DNA of 64,000 nt from Salinibacterium sp. SWN167 (GCF_015864665.1 NZ_JADYWU010000003.1:127399-191398), one strand, 5' to 3'; numbered from the stretch's first letter, positions 45,697 through 56,747 are shown. Numbers and translations are program-made. Notes: generated from the sequence alone by a model not told the origin.

Positions 45697-46491
45697 CTAG
45701 CCCGCGAGTTGGATCCTGAGGTCATTGAGCTTGGTGGAAACGCTGCCGTCGATGACTTCGTCACCGATTTGAACGCGTACCCCACCGATGAGCGAGGGGT
45801 CAATACGAACGTTGAGCTTGAGCTCGCGTCCGTAATTCTTGGTAAGGCCGGCGCGCAGACGTTCGAGCTGTGCGGCCTTCAACGGCGCGGCAGTCGTAAT
45901 TGTCGCGACTGACTTGCCCGCTTGGTCAGCCACGATGTCAGCGGCTGTTGCGACGAGCTCGCCGATGCGGCGGCCACGCGGCTGCTGCACGAGCTGGTCG
46001 ATGATGGCGATTGACTGATCGGAGGCTTTGCCTGCGAGCAGTTCGCGAACCAAGGACGACTTCGATGCAGCGGAACCAAGTTTGCTTCCGACAGCGAGTT
46101 CCAACTCAGCATCGGATGACACAGTGTCGCCGAAAGCGAACAGTTCGTCATCAATGGAGAGCTTCGCCGGAGCGGACTTAGCGATTGCGCGAATGCCGAT
46201 CTCTTCGATTCCTGCAAGCAGGTCATCGGCATCCGACCAACGAACACTCACGATGGCTGTAAGTACGGTGCGCGCTGACGCGCTCAGCGACGAGAAAACC
46301 GAACCGACAATGGCGGCCTTGTCTTTCGCAGCGGCGGCAGGATCGGCCAAAGCGGAGCGCAGTTGAGCGGAATCGCCCACGACACGCCCTGCTTCAAACA
46401 GCTCTGCGCCAGTGGCCAGAGAGTTCTTGACAGTGACGGATGACAGAGCATCCTTCGCTGCTACAAGCGCTTCTCTCGTAGCTGATCCCAT
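45697..46491 (-). CDS. atpH: ATP synthase F1 subunit delta
   Basis: Peripheral stalk subunit of 264 residues, longer than the roughly 180 of enterobacteria. The C-terminal motif DPSLIGGVRVQIGDEVIDGSV is the delta hallmark. The N-terminal extension (about 80 residues) is shared by actinobacterial forms. The start overlaps the atpF stop by one base. Unlike in mycobacteria there is no b-delta fusion; the two genes remain separate. Confidence 0.95.
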   Translation of the reverse strand: MGSATREALVAAKDALSSVTVKNSLATGAELFEAGRVVGDSAQLRSALADPAAAAKDKAAIVGSVFSSLSASARTVLTAIVSVRWSDADDLLAGIEEIGIRAIAKSAPAKLSIDDELFAFGDTVSSDAELELAVGSKLGSAASKSSLVRELLAGKASDQSIAIIDQLVQQPRGRRIGELVATAADIVADQAGKSVATITTAAPLKAAQLERLRAGLTKNYGRELKLNVRIDPSLIGGVRVQIGDEVIDGSVSTKLNDLRIQLAG

Positions 46492-47054
46492 TACTTCTTC
46501 GCCTTCGCCTTCTCTGAAGCCTCAAGGTCAGCCAGGAACTGGTCGACGAGTGCGGAGGACTTCTTGTCGTCCGTCAAGCTCTGCCCGATAACGCCCGATG
46601 CGAGGTCGATGGCCATGGAGCCAACTTCGCTGCGGAGCGAGACGAGAGCTGCTTGGCGCTCTGCTTCGATCGTGGCTTGTGCGTTCGCAGTGATGCGAGC
46701 AGCCTCAACCGTTGCCTGCTCTTTGAGCTCGTTGACGATCTCGGTGCCCTCAAGTCGTGCCTGTTCGCGAATCTTCGCGGCCTCGGCACGCCCTTCGGCG
46801 AGTTGCGTCTTGTACTGCTCAAGAGCTTCAGCGGCTTCAGCCTGAGCGATCTCAGCCTTCTTGATGCCACCTTCGATGGCCTCAGCGCGAGCATCGAGCG
46901 TCTTCGTCAGTGCCGGAAGAAACTTCTTCCAGAAGAAGAACAAGATGATCGCGAAGCAAACCAACGACCAAATGATGTCGTAATCTGCGGGAAGAAGCGG
47001 GTTGATTACATCAGCCTCAGTGTCTTCTGCAGCAGCCAGTAGTGCGCTAAGCAT
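46491..47054 (-). CDS. atpF: ATP synthase Fo subunit b
   Basis: Peripheral stalk subunit of 187 residues. One membrane helix (about 27-45, YDIIWSLVCFAIILFFFWKKFLP) is followed by a long charged helix rich in Glu, Ala, Gln and Lys, which forms the stalk dimer. It lies between the c and delta subunits, with one base of overlap with atpH. Confidence 0.95.
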   Translation of the reverse strand: MLSALLAAAEDTEADVINPLLPADYDIIWSLVCFAIILFFFWKKFLPALTKTLDARAEAIEGGIKKAEIAQAEAAEALEQYKTQLAEGRAEAAKIREQARLEGTEIVNELKEQATVEAARITANAQATIEAERQAALVSLRSEVGSMAIDLASGVIGQSLTDDKKSSALVDQFLADLEASEKAKAKK

Positions 47055-47082
47055 CCCAGCCTCCTCAATCAGTTGTTAGTAA

Positions 47083-48184
<1,102 letters not shown>

Positions 48185-48303
48185 CGCTGTCTCCAGAATC
48201 GGGGCGTGTAACTACGCGGCGATGAAAATTGGGGGGTTGTAACAGGAACTAACTCTATCAAGAGAATTACGCTCACGACGAATCTGCGGGCGAATCCGCC
48301 AGA

Positions 48304-48753
48304 TTAGTTTGACGTCGAGGTATCTTCACCCGGCAACTGCACTCCGGGCACGTAACTTTCCCGCGCACGAACAAACGCCAGCACGTCGACGATGAGGCTA
48401 CCGAGCACCGCCGCGAGGATCGAGAAGAAGAATACGACAGGCTCCAGGAACGGTTGGCCGCGCAGCACAACCAAGATGGCGATGAACAAGACGAACTTGA
48501 TCAGCCACGCGCCCAGAACGATCGCGAAGAAAATGGTGCTCGATGAATCGCCACCGGTTGCCCGCGACGCGACGACAATACTGCCGGCAGTAAGCGCCAT
48601 AAAGAGGGCCGTGAGCCCAGCGCCGATCAAGGCACTGATCAGCCCGGAGGTGTCTGCGACGAGGTACCCCACGATGGAGCCGACCACAGCGATGCTGACG
48701 GTCAAGATCGCGCCATAGGCGATCGCACGGCCGAGGATTGAGGAGGACTTCAT
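48304..48753 (-). CDS. AtpI-like small membrane protein
   Basis: Protein of 149 residues with about four hydrophobic helices (LTVSIAVVGSIVGYLVAD and following). Its position directly before atpB matches AtpI, an assembly factor for the c-ring and for cation uptake, but sequence similarity is too weak to be sure. The start overlaps the wecA stop by four bases. It ends in an acidic/Ser-Thr-rich tail (EDTSTSN). Confidence 0.75.
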   Translation of the reverse strand: MKSSSILGRAIAYGAILTVSIAVVGSIVGYLVADTSGLISALIGAGLTALFMALTAGSIVVASRATGGDSSSTIFFAIVLGAWLIKFVLFIAILVVLRGQPFLEPVVFFFSILAAVLGSLIVDVLAFVRARESYVPGVQLPGEDTSTSN

Positions 48754-49982
48754 TCGGTGGGTTCCTTTGTGTTGTGCTGGGTCGAACTGTCGTTGGAGGC
48801 GGCATCCAGACCGTCATATCGTGCATCGTCGAGAGACTCTTGCTCGGCCGCGAGGCGCTGCGCAGCAGCCTCACGCGACTTGCGACGACTGAGAGGTGCG
48901 AGCGTGAGAGCTGCGCAGCCAGCGAGACCGACGACGAACATAAGCGCCGCCCACCGCCACGGCACGAAGGTGAAGGCGAGGACGCCGACCGAGGCCACAA
49001 ACGTCCAGCTGTACAGGATGAGAACAGCGTGCAGGTGGGAGTGCCCCATGTCGAGCAGGCGGTGATGCAAATGTTTGCGGTCTGCAGTGAAGGGCGATTT
49101 GCCTGCCCGGAGCCGTCGCAAGATGGCAAGCCCAAAATCTAACAACGGGATCACTAAGACTGCAACCGGGAGAAGGATCGGGATGAAGGCCGGCAAGAAA
49201 CTGAGCGTGAATTGGTCAGGCTGAGCCAATTCTGTGTTGTCCACTTGGCCCGTCACGGAGATTGCAGACGCCGCCATCACGAGTCCGACGAGTAGAGCAC
49301 CGGAGTCGCCCATGAACATCTTGGCAGGATGGAAGTTAACGGGAAGCAGCCCGACGCAGGCACCGATTAAGATGGCTGTCGCGAGGGACGCCAAGTTGAA
49401 GTATTCCGTTTGCGCTTGCCCCTGCAATAGATAGGCATACACAAAGAAAACGCTGCTCGCGATGATCGCGACGCCCGCAACAAGGCCGTCGAGACCGTCG
49501 ATGAAGTTCACCGCGTTCATCACGAGAACTATCGCGAAGATAGTGATGATGAGCGAGATATGGGGCGACACGATCGTCTTGCCCCCGATTGGGAGCGTAG
49601 AAAGCTGCACGCCGGGCCACGCGACGACAAAAGCCGCGATGATCTGGCCCGCCAACTTGGTGAGCCAATCAAGATCCCAAATGTCGTCAGCAACGCCAAT
49701 CACCACGACAATGAGAGCTCCACCGAGCAAACCAAACACTTTGCTTGGCTCGTCGAAAATCAAAGAAAAGTTGTCAAAGCTCGACGCCACCGCGAAAGCG
49801 ACGACAATTCCGAAGAACATCGCCACACCACCGAGTCGTGGTGTCGGAGTCGTGTGCACATCACGCTGGCGAACCTGCGGATACAGCTTGTACTTGAGGC
49901 TCATTTTGAGCACAACCAGCGACAAGGCATAGGTGACCATTGCGGCGATACCCGCAATGAGGAAGTAAAAAACTATTCGCAC
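48750..49982 (-). CDS. Undecaprenyl-phosphate alpha-N-acetylglucosaminyl 1-phosphate transferase (WecA/TagO/MraY family)
   Basis: Polytopic enzyme of 410 residues that loads a sugar-1-phosphate onto the undecaprenyl carrier, starting wall polymer synthesis. Motifs visible: VADDIWDLDW, NAVNFIDGLDGLVAGV, GDSGALLVG and HLHHRLLDMGHSHLHAVL. The last roughly 50 residues form a hydrophilic tail (QHNTKEPTE at the end). It sits between tsaC and atpI-like, the standard actinobacterial order, and is one of the genes known as rfe/wecA there. Confidence 0.92.
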   Translation of the reverse strand: MRIVFYFLIAGIAAMVTYALSLVVLKMSLKYKLYPQVRQRDVHTTPTPRLGGVAMFFGIVVAFAVASSFDNFSLIFDEPSKVFGLLGGALIVVVIGVADDIWDLDWLTKLAGQIIAAFVVAWPGVQLSTLPIGGKTIVSPHISLIITIFAIVLVMNAVNFIDGLDGLVAGVAIIASSVFFVYAYLLQGQAQTEYFNLASLATAILIGACVGLLPVNFHPAKMFMGDSGALLVGLVMAASAISVTGQVDNTELAQPDQFTLSFLPAFIPILLPVAVLVIPLLDFGLAILRRLRAGKSPFTADRKHLHHRLLDMGHSHLHAVLILYSWTFVASVGVLAFTFVPWRWAALMFVVGLAGCAALTLAPLSRRKSREAAAQRLAAEQESLDDARYDGLDAASNDSSTQHNTKEPTE

Positions 49983-50629
49983 CGATCGGCCCCGATCAGA
50001 TCGCGAATGGCGTCGGCCGAAATGACGCCCTCACGCACGATGCGCAGTTTGCCGCCGTCGACAAGCAAACCCGTAGCATCCACAATCGTTGAAGCGAGCT
50101 CGCCGCCCTCGCCATCGTCGAGGTAGACCGAAACCGACTCCCCCAGCATCTCCTTTGCCGCGGCCGCCGAGCGTGCCGCCGGCAGACCCGTGCTGTTAGC
50201 GCTCGAGACCGCAAGCGGACCCGTCTCTGACAACAGTTCGAGAGCAATACGGCTCGACGGCATCCGCAACGCCACTGTGCCCTGAGTCTCGCCCAGATCC
50301 CAGATCAGCGAAGGCTGCGCCGGAAGAATGATCGTGAGGCCACCGGGCCAAAACTCGGCAACCAGTTCGCGAACCTCGTCAGGGACCTGGGCGGCAAGCG
50401 CATCAAGGGTTGGGATGCCCGGGATCAACACCGGCGGAGGAGACTGCCTCGTGCGCCCTTTGGCATCAATCAACTTCTGCACCGCCTCGGGCTGGAACGC
50501 GTCAGCCGCCACCCCGTAAACAGTGTCAGTAGGGATCACAACGAGATCGCCGCGGCCAATAGCGACGCGAGCGAGTCGCATGCCGGTCAAGAGCTGCGCT
50601 TCGTCGGCACAATCAAAAAGGTCATCCAT
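49973..50629 (-). CDS. tsaC: Threonylcarbamoyl-AMP synthase (TsaC/Sua5/YrdC)
   Basis: Enzyme of 218 residues for the first step of t6A tRNA modification, making threonylcarbamoyl-AMP from Thr, bicarbonate and ATP. PTDTVYGVAADAF near residue 35, the KGRTRQSPPPVL motif near 54, and the VSSANSTGLPA loop are intact. The SUA5 C-terminal domain is absent. It overlaps the wecA start by ten bases. Confidence 0.93.
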   Translation of the reverse strand: MDDLFDCADEAQLLTGMRLARVAIGRGDLVVIPTDTVYGVAADAFQPEAVQKLIDAKGRTRQSPPPVLIPGIPTLDALAAQVPDEVRELVAEFWPGGLTIILPAQPSLIWDLGETQGTVALRMPSSRIALELLSETGPLAVSSANSTGLPAARSAAAAKEMLGESVSVYLDDGEGGELASTIVDATGLLVDGGKLRIVREGVISADAIRDLIGADRCE

Positions 50630-50697
50630 GTCCCCAACATGGTACCGGGCGAAACAGTGAAAGACTGATCACGACTAACAGATAGCGAAGGCCAACA

Positions 50698-51312
50698 ATG
50701 ACGCTGCTTTTCATCTTTGACATGGATGACGTGCTCTATGAGTACGACTGGCGCGCACGAATGGCCGCTCTCAGCGAGCTAACCGGCCGCAGTTTTCTCG
50801 AATTGCGACGCCTCTGGTGGCACGACAATGGCGAATTTGGTGCCGAAGCAGGGCTGTATCCGACCGGCGAAGAGTACCTCGCGGCCTTTGAAGAAGCGAT
50901 CGGCCACAGCGTGGATGTCGAGCGCTGGCTAGAGATTCGATCCAATGCGATGACGGCTTGGCCCGATTCGCTCGCCGCTGCCCGACGCGCGTCCGAACTG
51001 GGCCAAGCGACCCTGCTCACCAACAACGGATCACTGCTCGGAGATAACCTTCCCGTGGTCGCTCCCGAGCTTGTGGATATTTTCGGCACCCACTTGCGCA
51101 CATCGAGTTTCTACGGCGCTCGCAAACCTAACCCGGTCGTGTTCGAGCGCACGTTGGAGGCGTACGGCATCGACGCCGATAACGCGTTCTTCGCCGACGA
51201 TCTAGCCGAGAACGTGACGGGTGCCGAATCCCTCGGCATCACCGGACACCACTTTCGCAGCGGAGCAGAACTGCACCAGGCGATTGAAGAGTTTGCGGCT
51301 GCTCGCACCTAG
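50698..51312 (+). CDS. HAD-superfamily hydrolase
   Basis: Phosphatase-like protein of 204 residues, the only plus-strand gene in the 40-62 kb region. The nucleophile motif FDMDDVLY (8-15) has both aspartates; the second motif TLLTNNGS (near 103) and the Lys of GARKPNPVVFE (near 144), then FFADDLAENV (near 166), complete the HAD set. The cap is small and helical. A phosphosugar or phosphoglycolate-type substrate is possible, but no specific reaction can be assigned. It is convergent with prmC. Confidence 0.9.
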   Translation: MTLLFIFDMDDVLYEYDWRARMAALSELTGRSFLELRRLWWHDNGEFGAEAGLYPTGEEYLAAFEEAIGHSVDVERWLEIRSNAMTAWPDSLAAARRASELGQATLLTNNGSLLGDNLPVVAPELVDIFGTHLRTSSFYGARKPNPVVFERTLEAYGIDADNAFFADDLAENVTGAESLGITGHHFRSGAELHQAIEEFAAART

Positions 51313-51362
51313 AGCGCCTCTGCACACGCGCTGCGGGCGGTGAACCCGGCGAAACCCGGTCG

Positions 51363-52235
51363 TTACAGCAGCGCTGTAGTGGCGCGGTCGCGGCCGAGGA
51401 GGTCTTTGTGGTGAGCTACGGCGTTCCAGCCGTCCGCCGTGAGCAGCGCGGCCAATGCCGGAGCTTGCTCCTCGCCGTGCTCGAGCACGAGAGTGCCACC
51501 CTGGTGCAACAGACGGCGAGCCGTCGTTGAGACGCGGCGTACGACATCCATACCGTCTTCTCCGCCGTAGAGCGCCAGAGCGGGGTCGTGGAGTTGCACT
51601 TCGATATCGCGCGGGATTGCGGCGGCCGGGATGTACGGCGGGTTCGAAATGACCACGTCAACGGTGCCGTTGAGCTCGGGAAAAGCGTCCCCCAGGTCGG
51701 CGTTGATGAGCGTCGCGTTATCGGCGCCGTAGCGACGAAAGTTCTCGCTTGTGTACGGCATCGCGTCCGGTGACAACTCGACCGCATAAATACGAGCGCG
51801 CGGCACCTCGGTGGCCATCGAGAGTGCAATCGCGCCGCTTCCGGTGCCAAGATCGACACCGATCGGCTCAGGCGTTGCGCTGAGAGTGAGGGCATCGATC
51901 GCGAACTGCACGACAGTTTCTGTTTCGGGCCGCGGCACAAAGACGCCGGGGCCAACACGCAATTCAAGATTGCGGAACGGCGCGATACCAGTGATGTGCT
52001 GCAACGGCTCGCGGGCAGCACGGCGGGCAAACAATTCGCGAACGGTAGCTTCTGCGGCAGAGGGCACCAGCGCACCGGTGACCAGGCGAACCCGCAACTC
52101 GCCACGGCTCAGCTCGAGCACGTGAGCGACCAGCAGTTCCGCATCGACCGTCGGAGACGGAACTCCTGCAGCACCCAACAATTCAGTGCCGCTGCCTACA
52201 AGGTCAGCGACACTGATGTTGTGCTCGGCAGTCAT
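51363..52235 (-). CDS. prmC: Peptide chain release factor N5-glutamine methyltransferase
   Basis: S-adenosylmethionine-dependent enzyme of 290 residues that methylates the Gln of the GGQ motif in release factors. The SAM motif VDLGTGSGAIALS and the catalytic NPPYIP (in VVISNPPYIP) are intact, and FVPRPETE marks the family. It follows prfA, its substrate gene, by 8 bases. Confidence 0.95.
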   Translation of the reverse strand: MTAEHNISVADLVGSGTELLGAAGVPSPTVDAELLVAHVLELSRGELRVRLVTGALVPSAAEATVRELFARRAAREPLQHITGIAPFRNLELRVGPGVFVPRPETETVVQFAIDALTLSATPEPIGVDLGTGSGAIALSMATEVPRARIYAVELSPDAMPYTSENFRRYGADNATLINADLGDAFPELNGTVDVVISNPPYIPAAAIPRDIEVQLHDPALALYGGEDGMDVVRRVSTTARRLLHQGGTLVLEHGEEQAPALAALLTADGWNAVAHHKDLLGRDRATTALL

Positions 52236-52243
52236 TGCCTCGT

Positions 52244-53323
52244 TCAGGAGTCGTTTCCTACCGCAGCCAAACGAGCCTCTTCATCGGCCATGATGCACGA
52301 CTGGATGACAGGCTCGAGGGCGCCGTTGATCGCCTGGTCAAGGTTGTAGGCCTTGTACCCGGTGCGGTGATCTGCAATACGGTTTTCTGGGAAGTTGTAC
52401 GTGCGAATGCGCTCGGAGCGATCCATCGTGCGGATCTGGCTCTTGCGGTACTCGCTCGCCTCGGCATCCGCTTCTTCTTGGTATCGAGCCAAGATGCGCG
52501 CGCGCAGCACTCGCATACCGGCTTCGCGGTTTTGCAGTTGCGATTTCTCGTTCTGCATCGCCACGACGATACCGGTCGGAAGGTGAGTAATACGAACAGC
52601 GGAGTCAGTGGTGTTCACCGACTGGCCACCGGGACCCGAGGAGCGATACACGTCGATCTTGAGATCGTTCTGGCTGATCTCAACTTCTTCAGGCTCGTCG
52701 ACCTCGGGGAACACGAGCACACCAGCAGCAGAGGTGTGGATGCGACCTTGAGACTCGGTGGCGGGCACACGCTGAACGCGGTGCACTCCCCCCTCGTACT
52801 TCAAGTGCGCCCAGACGCCCTCAGCAGGATCGCTCGAGTTGCCCTTGACAGCCAACTGAACATCTTTGATGCCACCGAGGTCGCTCGAGGTCTGCTCGAT
52901 GATCTCTGTCTTCCACTTCTTTGACTCTGCATAGTGCAAGTACATGCGCAGCAGGTCGCCAGCGAAGAGCGCCGATTCGGCGCCGCCCTCCCCCATCTTG
53001 ATTTCCATGATCACGTCACGGGAATCGTTGGGGTCACGCGGAATCAGAATGCGACGAAGCTTTTCTTGGGCGGCCTCGAGAGTCTCGGTGAGCCCGGGGA
53101 TCTCTGCAGCGAATGACTCATCTTCGTCAGCCATTTCGGTGGCTGCCGCAAGGTCATCCGTCAACTGACGCCAGTTGTGGTACGCCGCAACAATGCGCGA
53201 CAACTCGGCGTAACGTCGGTTGACTTTCTTCGAGCGGACCGGGTCTGAGTGGAGCTCGGGGTCAGCTAGCTGACCTTCGAGCTCCCCATGCTCGGTCAGC
53301 AGCGACTGTACTGACTCGAACAT
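52244..53323 (-). CDS. prfA: Peptide chain release factor 1
   Basis: Release factor for UAA and UAG, 359 residues. The catalytic GGQ is in [25 protein letters not shown], and the recognition region around [14 protein letters not shown] (with the PxT element as PAT) is as expected for RF1. It starts 2 bases after the rho stop, which suggests co-translation with rho and prmC. Confidence 0.96.
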   Translation of the reverse strand: MFESVQSLLTEHGELEGQLADPELHSDPVRSKKVNRRYAELSRIVAAYHNWRQLTDDLAAATEMADEDESFAAEIPGLTETLEAAQEKLRRILIPRDPNDSRDVIMEIKMGEGGAESALFAGDLLRMYLHYAESKKWKTEIIEQTSSDLGGIKDVQLAVKGNSSDPAEGVWAHLKYEGGVHRVQRVPATESQGRIHTSAAGVLVFPEVDEPEEVEISQNDLKIDVYRSSGPGGQSVNTTDSAVRITHLPTGIVVAMQNEKSQLQNREAGMRVLRARILARYQEEADAEASEYRKSQIRTMDRSERIRTYNFPENRIADHRTGYKAYNLDQAINGALEPVIQSCIMADEEARLAAVGNDS

Positions 53324-53325
53324 CG

Positions 53326-55590
53326 TTAGTCCTCTTTTGTGCCGTTAGTGGAAGGAAGTGACTTCTGGATCTGCATGAGGAACTCAACGTTCGACTGCGT
53401 CTCCTTCAGCTTATTCAACACGATCTCGAGTGCAGCCTGCTGGTCGAGACCGGCGAGGGCACGACGCAAGTTCCAAGTGACCTTGACTTCGTCGGCCCCG
53501 AGAAGCATCTCTTCGCGACGTGTTCCGGATGCGTTGAAGTCGACGGCGGGGAAGATGCGCTTGTCAGCCAGCTGGCGCGACAGACGCAGTTCCATGTTGC
53601 CAGTGCCCTTGAACTCTTCGAAGATAACCTCGTCCATCTTCGAACCGGTCTCGACGAGCGCGGTAGCGATGATGGTGAGCGAGCCACCCTCTTCAACGTT
53701 GCGAGCCGCACCGAAGAAACGCTTCGGCGGGTACAGCGCTGCGGAGTCGACGCCACCGGAAAGAACGCGACCCGAGGCCGGTGCAGTCAGGTTGTAGGCA
53801 CGGCCGAGGCGCGTGATCGAGTCGAGCAGTACGACTACGTCATGACCCAGCTCGACGAGACGCTTAGCGCGCTCGATAGCCAATTCGGCAACGGTGGTGT
53901 GGTCTTCAGCGGGGCGGTCGAAGGTCGAAGCAATAACTTCGCCCTTGACGGTGCGCTGCATGTCCGTAACTTCTTCTGGGCGTTCGTCAACGAGAACAAC
54001 CATGAGGTGAACCTCGGGGTTGTTCTTGGAGATCGCGTTCGCGATGGCCTGAAGAATCTGCGTCTTGCCTGCCTTGGGCGGCGAGACGATTAGTCCGCGC
54101 TGGCCCTTACCGATCGGAGCAGCAAGGTCGATGATGCGCGTCGACAGCATCGACGGCTCAGTCTCGAGACGCAAACGATCCTGCGGGTAGAGCGGTGTGA
54201 GCTTGCCGAATTCAACGCGGTTCGCAGCCTCTTCAACGGGAAGACCGTTGATCGAGTCGATGCGCACGATCGCGTTGTACTTCTGGCGGCCCTGGCTGTT
54301 GTCACCCTCACGCGGCTGGCGAATAGCGCCAACAACGGCGTCACCCTTGCGGAGATTGTACTTCTTGACCTGGCCAAGCGACACGTACACGTCGCTGTTA
54401 CCGGGAAGGTAACCAGTGGTGCGCACGAAAGCGTAGTTGTCGAGAACGTCGAGGATGCCGGCAACCGGGATCAGTACGTCGTCATCGGTGATCTCGGGCT
54501 CGAAGTCGTCGCCCATGTTTCCACGGCCACGCTTGCGGTCACGGTAACGACCGCGTCCACCGCGCTCGGAGTCGACGTCGCCGCCGCGCGAGTCATCGTT
54601 GTTACGGCTGTTTCCGCCATTGTTGTTGCCGTTGCGGTTTCCGCCGTTGTTGCCCTCAGCGTTGTTGCCATCGTTGTTGTTGTTCTGACGACGGTTGTTG
54701 TTTTGACGGCCCGAACCCTCAGCGTTTTGGCTGCTGCCATTACGGCTGCGGTTGCGGTTGCGGCCACGGCCCGAACCCGACTCGTTGTCGGAATCGTTGT
54801 CGTCGCTGTTGTCAGAACCGCTGTTCTTGTCAGCGTTGCTGTTCTTGTCAGCGTTGCCGTTCTTGTCAGCGTTGCCGTTCTTGTCGTCGGAATTCTTGTC
54901 AGAGTTGTCGGCGTTGTTGCTGCCCTTGTCACTCTTGTTGTTGTTGCGGTTGTCGTTCTTGTTGCCGCCCTTGGCAGCCTTGCTGTCGTTGTCGGTCGAC
55001 TTCACGTCGGCCGACTTCGCGTCGGCCGAAGCCGAGGTCTCGTCGTTCGATGCGTCCGCAGGTGCAGCGCTACGGCTGGAGCTGCGACGGTTGCGCTTGG
55101 GGGCTGCATCGGCTGCGGGAGCATCGGTGGATGCTGCTGCGCTGGTCGATGCGGTGGTGCTTGCTGCGGCATCCGACTCGGGAGCAACTGCAGCCTCAGT
55201 CTTCTTCTTACGAGGAGCCGTCTTCGGCTTCTCCGCTGCGGCGTCGGCGGCAGGTGCCTGAGCAGCTGATTCCTTCGACGATGAAGCGCTCTTGTCTACC
55301 TGAGGAGCGCCAGCGGGGCTCTCGGTGCCAGCGATGGCGGCACCGTCAGTGCTCGTGACACGGCGCGAAGCGCGCTTGCGAACCGGAGCTGCTGCAGCCT
55401 CGGTGGGTGGGGTTGATGCGGTGTTGCTGTTGTTCTTCTCGTTAATTGCGTCCACGAGATCTCCTTTGCGAAGTTTGGAAGTACCGGTGATGCCGCGTTC
55501 GGCTGCCATAGCTTGAAGCTCGGGCAGTCGCAACGCGCTCAGCGCGGCACGGGAATCCACGCTTGATGCGTGGTTGTTGACGTCAGTCAC
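53326..55590 (-). CDS. rho: Transcription termination factor Rho with a long Asn/Asp-rich insert
   Basis: RNA-dependent helicase/ATPase of 754 residues. The N-terminus has the Rho_N helical fold ([20 protein letters not shown]). An Ala/Lys/Ser-rich segment follows, and then a roughly 140-residue tract (about 213-355) almost wholly of Asn, Asp, Gly, Lys, Ser and Arg, with 18-bp tandem repeats. The primary RNA-binding region (about 360-440), the P-loop [13 protein letters not shown] (about 495-507), [13 protein letters not shown] and the secondary-site loop [17 protein letters not shown] are intact. The GTG start sits beneath a hairpin that carries the ribosome site. Actinobacterial Rho often has inserts, but this one is notably prion-like. 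Confidence 0.95.
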   Translation of the reverse strand: MTDVNNHASSVDSRAALSALRLPELQAMAAERGITGTSKLRKGDLVDAINEKNNSNTASTPPTEAAAAPVRKRASRRVTSTDGAAIAGTESPAGAPQVDKSASSSKESAAQAPAADAAAEKPKTAPRKKKTEAAVAPESDAAASTTASTSAAASTDAPAADAAPKRNRRSSSRSAAPADASNDETSASADAKSADVKSTDNDSKAAKGGNKNDNRNNNKSDKGSNNADNSDKNSDDKNGNADKNGNADKNSNADKNSGSDNSDDNDSDNESGSGRGRNRNRSRNGSSQNAEGSGRQNNNRRQNNNNDGNNAEGNNGGNRNGNNNGGNSRNNDDSRGGDVDSERGGRGRYRDRKRGRGNMGDDFEPEITDDDVLIPVAGILDVLDNYAFVRTTGYLPGNSDVYVSLGQVKKYNLRKGDAVVGAIRQPREGDNSQGRQKYNAIVRIDSINGLPVEEAANRVEFGKLTPLYPQDRLRLETEPSMLSTRIIDLAAPIGKGQRGLIVSPPKAGKTQILQAIANAISKNNPEVHLMVVLVDERPEEVTDMQRTVKGEVIASTFDRPAEDHTTVAELAIERAKRLVELGHDVVVLLDSITRLGRAYNLTAPASGRVLSGGVDSAALYPPKRFFGAARNVEEGGSLTIIATALVETGSKMDEVIFEEFKGTGNMELRLSRQLADKRIFPAVDFNASGTRREEMLLGADEVKVTWNLRRALAGLDQQAALEIVLNKLKETQSNVEFLMQIQKSLPSTNGTKED
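54831..54895. repeat. 18-bp tandem repeats in the Rho insert
   Basis: About three and a half copies of a unit close to GTTCTTGTCAGCGTTGCC, encoding DKNxNA on the minus strand. The near identity suggests recent expansion within the disordered region. Confidence 0.8.
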
Positions 55591-55594
55591 TACT

Positions 55595-55611
55595 TGGGGT
55601 TCCTTTCCCCA
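55595..55611 (-). promoter_or_regulatory. Hairpin presenting the rho ribosome binding site in its loop
   Basis: On the minus strand TGGGG and CCCCA pair around the loop AAAGGAA, which is the Shine-Dalgarno sequence, 4 bases before the GTG start region. Such a hairpin could tune translation and is a candidate site for Rho autoregulation. Confidence 0.55.
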
Positions 55612-55722
55612 GCCAAGATTGATTTCCTTGGTGGAGAGCTAGTCGCTCACCGATGTCTGCGCGGATGCGCAGGAATCTAAATTCGGGGATACGACGGGTG
55701 AAGTGCGACCGGGAGGCTACGA

Positions 55723-56661
55723 CTACGCCGTAGCTTCTACCTGGTGCTCATTCACTGTAGCACCTTTGAAGTCCACGGCTAAGAGGAGGCTTTCCCACGG
55801 CGTTGCGGCGTGCTCCTGCACGAGAGCCGCGGCCTCGAGACGCCTCGCGGGGTCATCAGCCAGCACCAGAACCGAGGGCCCGGCACCGGAAACGACCGCA
55901 GCATGGCCGTGCGAGCGCAGCATCCGGATCAGCTCTGTGGTCTGCGGCATCGCTGCAGCCCGGTAGTCCTGATGCAGGCGATCGCCGGTGGCTTCGAGCA
56001 ACACTTCAGGGCTCTGCGTGAGTGCCGCAATGAGGAGCGCAGCCCGCGAAACGTTGTAGACAGCGTCGGCGTAGGGCACTGCATCCGGCTGCAAACTGCG
56101 CGCATGCGCCGTCGAGACCCGGAAGTCGGGCACAAGAACAAGAGGTGACACTCCACGGTGCACCATCAGCTTCTTGGCCTGCGGCCCCGAGTCGGTGGTC
56201 CACGCGATCGTGAGGCCGCCCAAGAGAGCAGGCGCGACGTTATCGGGGTGTCCCTCAAGTTCTGTTGCGAGCACGAGGAGAGTTGCGGCATCCATTTCGA
56301 CGATGCCCTCAAGCAGCCCCTTGGCCGCCATGACGCCCGAAACGATTGCCGCAGCAGACGAACCAAGTCCCCCACCGTGCGGGATGACATTGGTCGCCGA
56401 CACCTGCAGCGCTGGCATCATCTGCCCAAAGTGTGTGAAGCAGTGCTGAATCGCCTGAATGACGAGGTTTGATTCATCGGTCGCGACAATTCCGGCGCCA
56501 ACACCCGTGACATCAATCGTGACGCCAGAGCCATCGACCGCAGTGACGATCAACTCGTCATAGTGCGACAGCGCAAGCCCGAGCGTGTCAAACCCCGGGC
56601 CGAGGTTGGCCGAAGTCGCCGGCACACGCACGACGACACTGCGACCGACGAGCGAGGTCAT
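55723..56661 (-). CDS. thrB: Homoserine kinase
   Basis: GHMP kinase of 312 residues in threonine synthesis. The ATP loop PHGGGLGSSAAAIVSG, the N-terminal VRVPATSANLGPGFD and the C-terminal SGAGPSVL are intact. Its ATG overlaps the stop of a 28-residue upstream open frame. In mycobacteria thrC lies between hom and thrB; here it does not. A 132-base gap separates it from rho. Confidence 0.95.
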   Translation of the reverse strand: MTSLVGRSVVVRVPATSANLGPGFDTLGLALSHYDELIVTAVDGSGVTIDVTGVGAGIVATDESNLVIQAIQHCFTHFGQMMPALQVSATNVIPHGGGLGSSAAAIVSGVMAAKGLLEGIVEMDAATLLVLATELEGHPDNVAPALLGGLTIAWTTDSGPQAKKLMVHRGVSPLVLVPDFRVSTAHARSLQPDAVPYADAVYNVSRAALLIAALTQSPEVLLEATGDRLHQDYRAAAMPQTTELIRMLRSHGHAAVVSGAGPSVLVLADDPARRLEAAALVQEHAATPWESLLLAVDFKGATVNEHQVEATA

Positions 56662-56744
56662 GCCTTCGCCATCGTCATACCCAGACGGTCGGCGCGCTCC
56701 TGAAGAAGACTTTCCCGCTGCCGGTTGCTGATTTCACTGCCCAT
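56658..56744 (-). CDS. Possible 28-residue small protein or coupling peptide between hom and thrB
   Basis: ATG at 56742-56744 starts 3 bases after the hom stop, with GAAGGA about 9 bases upstream. The peptide begins MGSEISNRQ and ends GMTMAKA; it is charged and helical in appearance, with no hydrophobic segment. Its TGA overlaps the thrB ATG (ATGA), so its translation would feed ribosomes into thrB. It sits in the spot where thrC occurs in mycobacteria, but I see no ThrC homology in so short a sequence. Could be translated for coupling only. Confidence 0.5.
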   Translation of the reverse strand: MGSEISNRQRESLLQERADRLGMTMAKA

Positions 56745-56747
56745 TGG

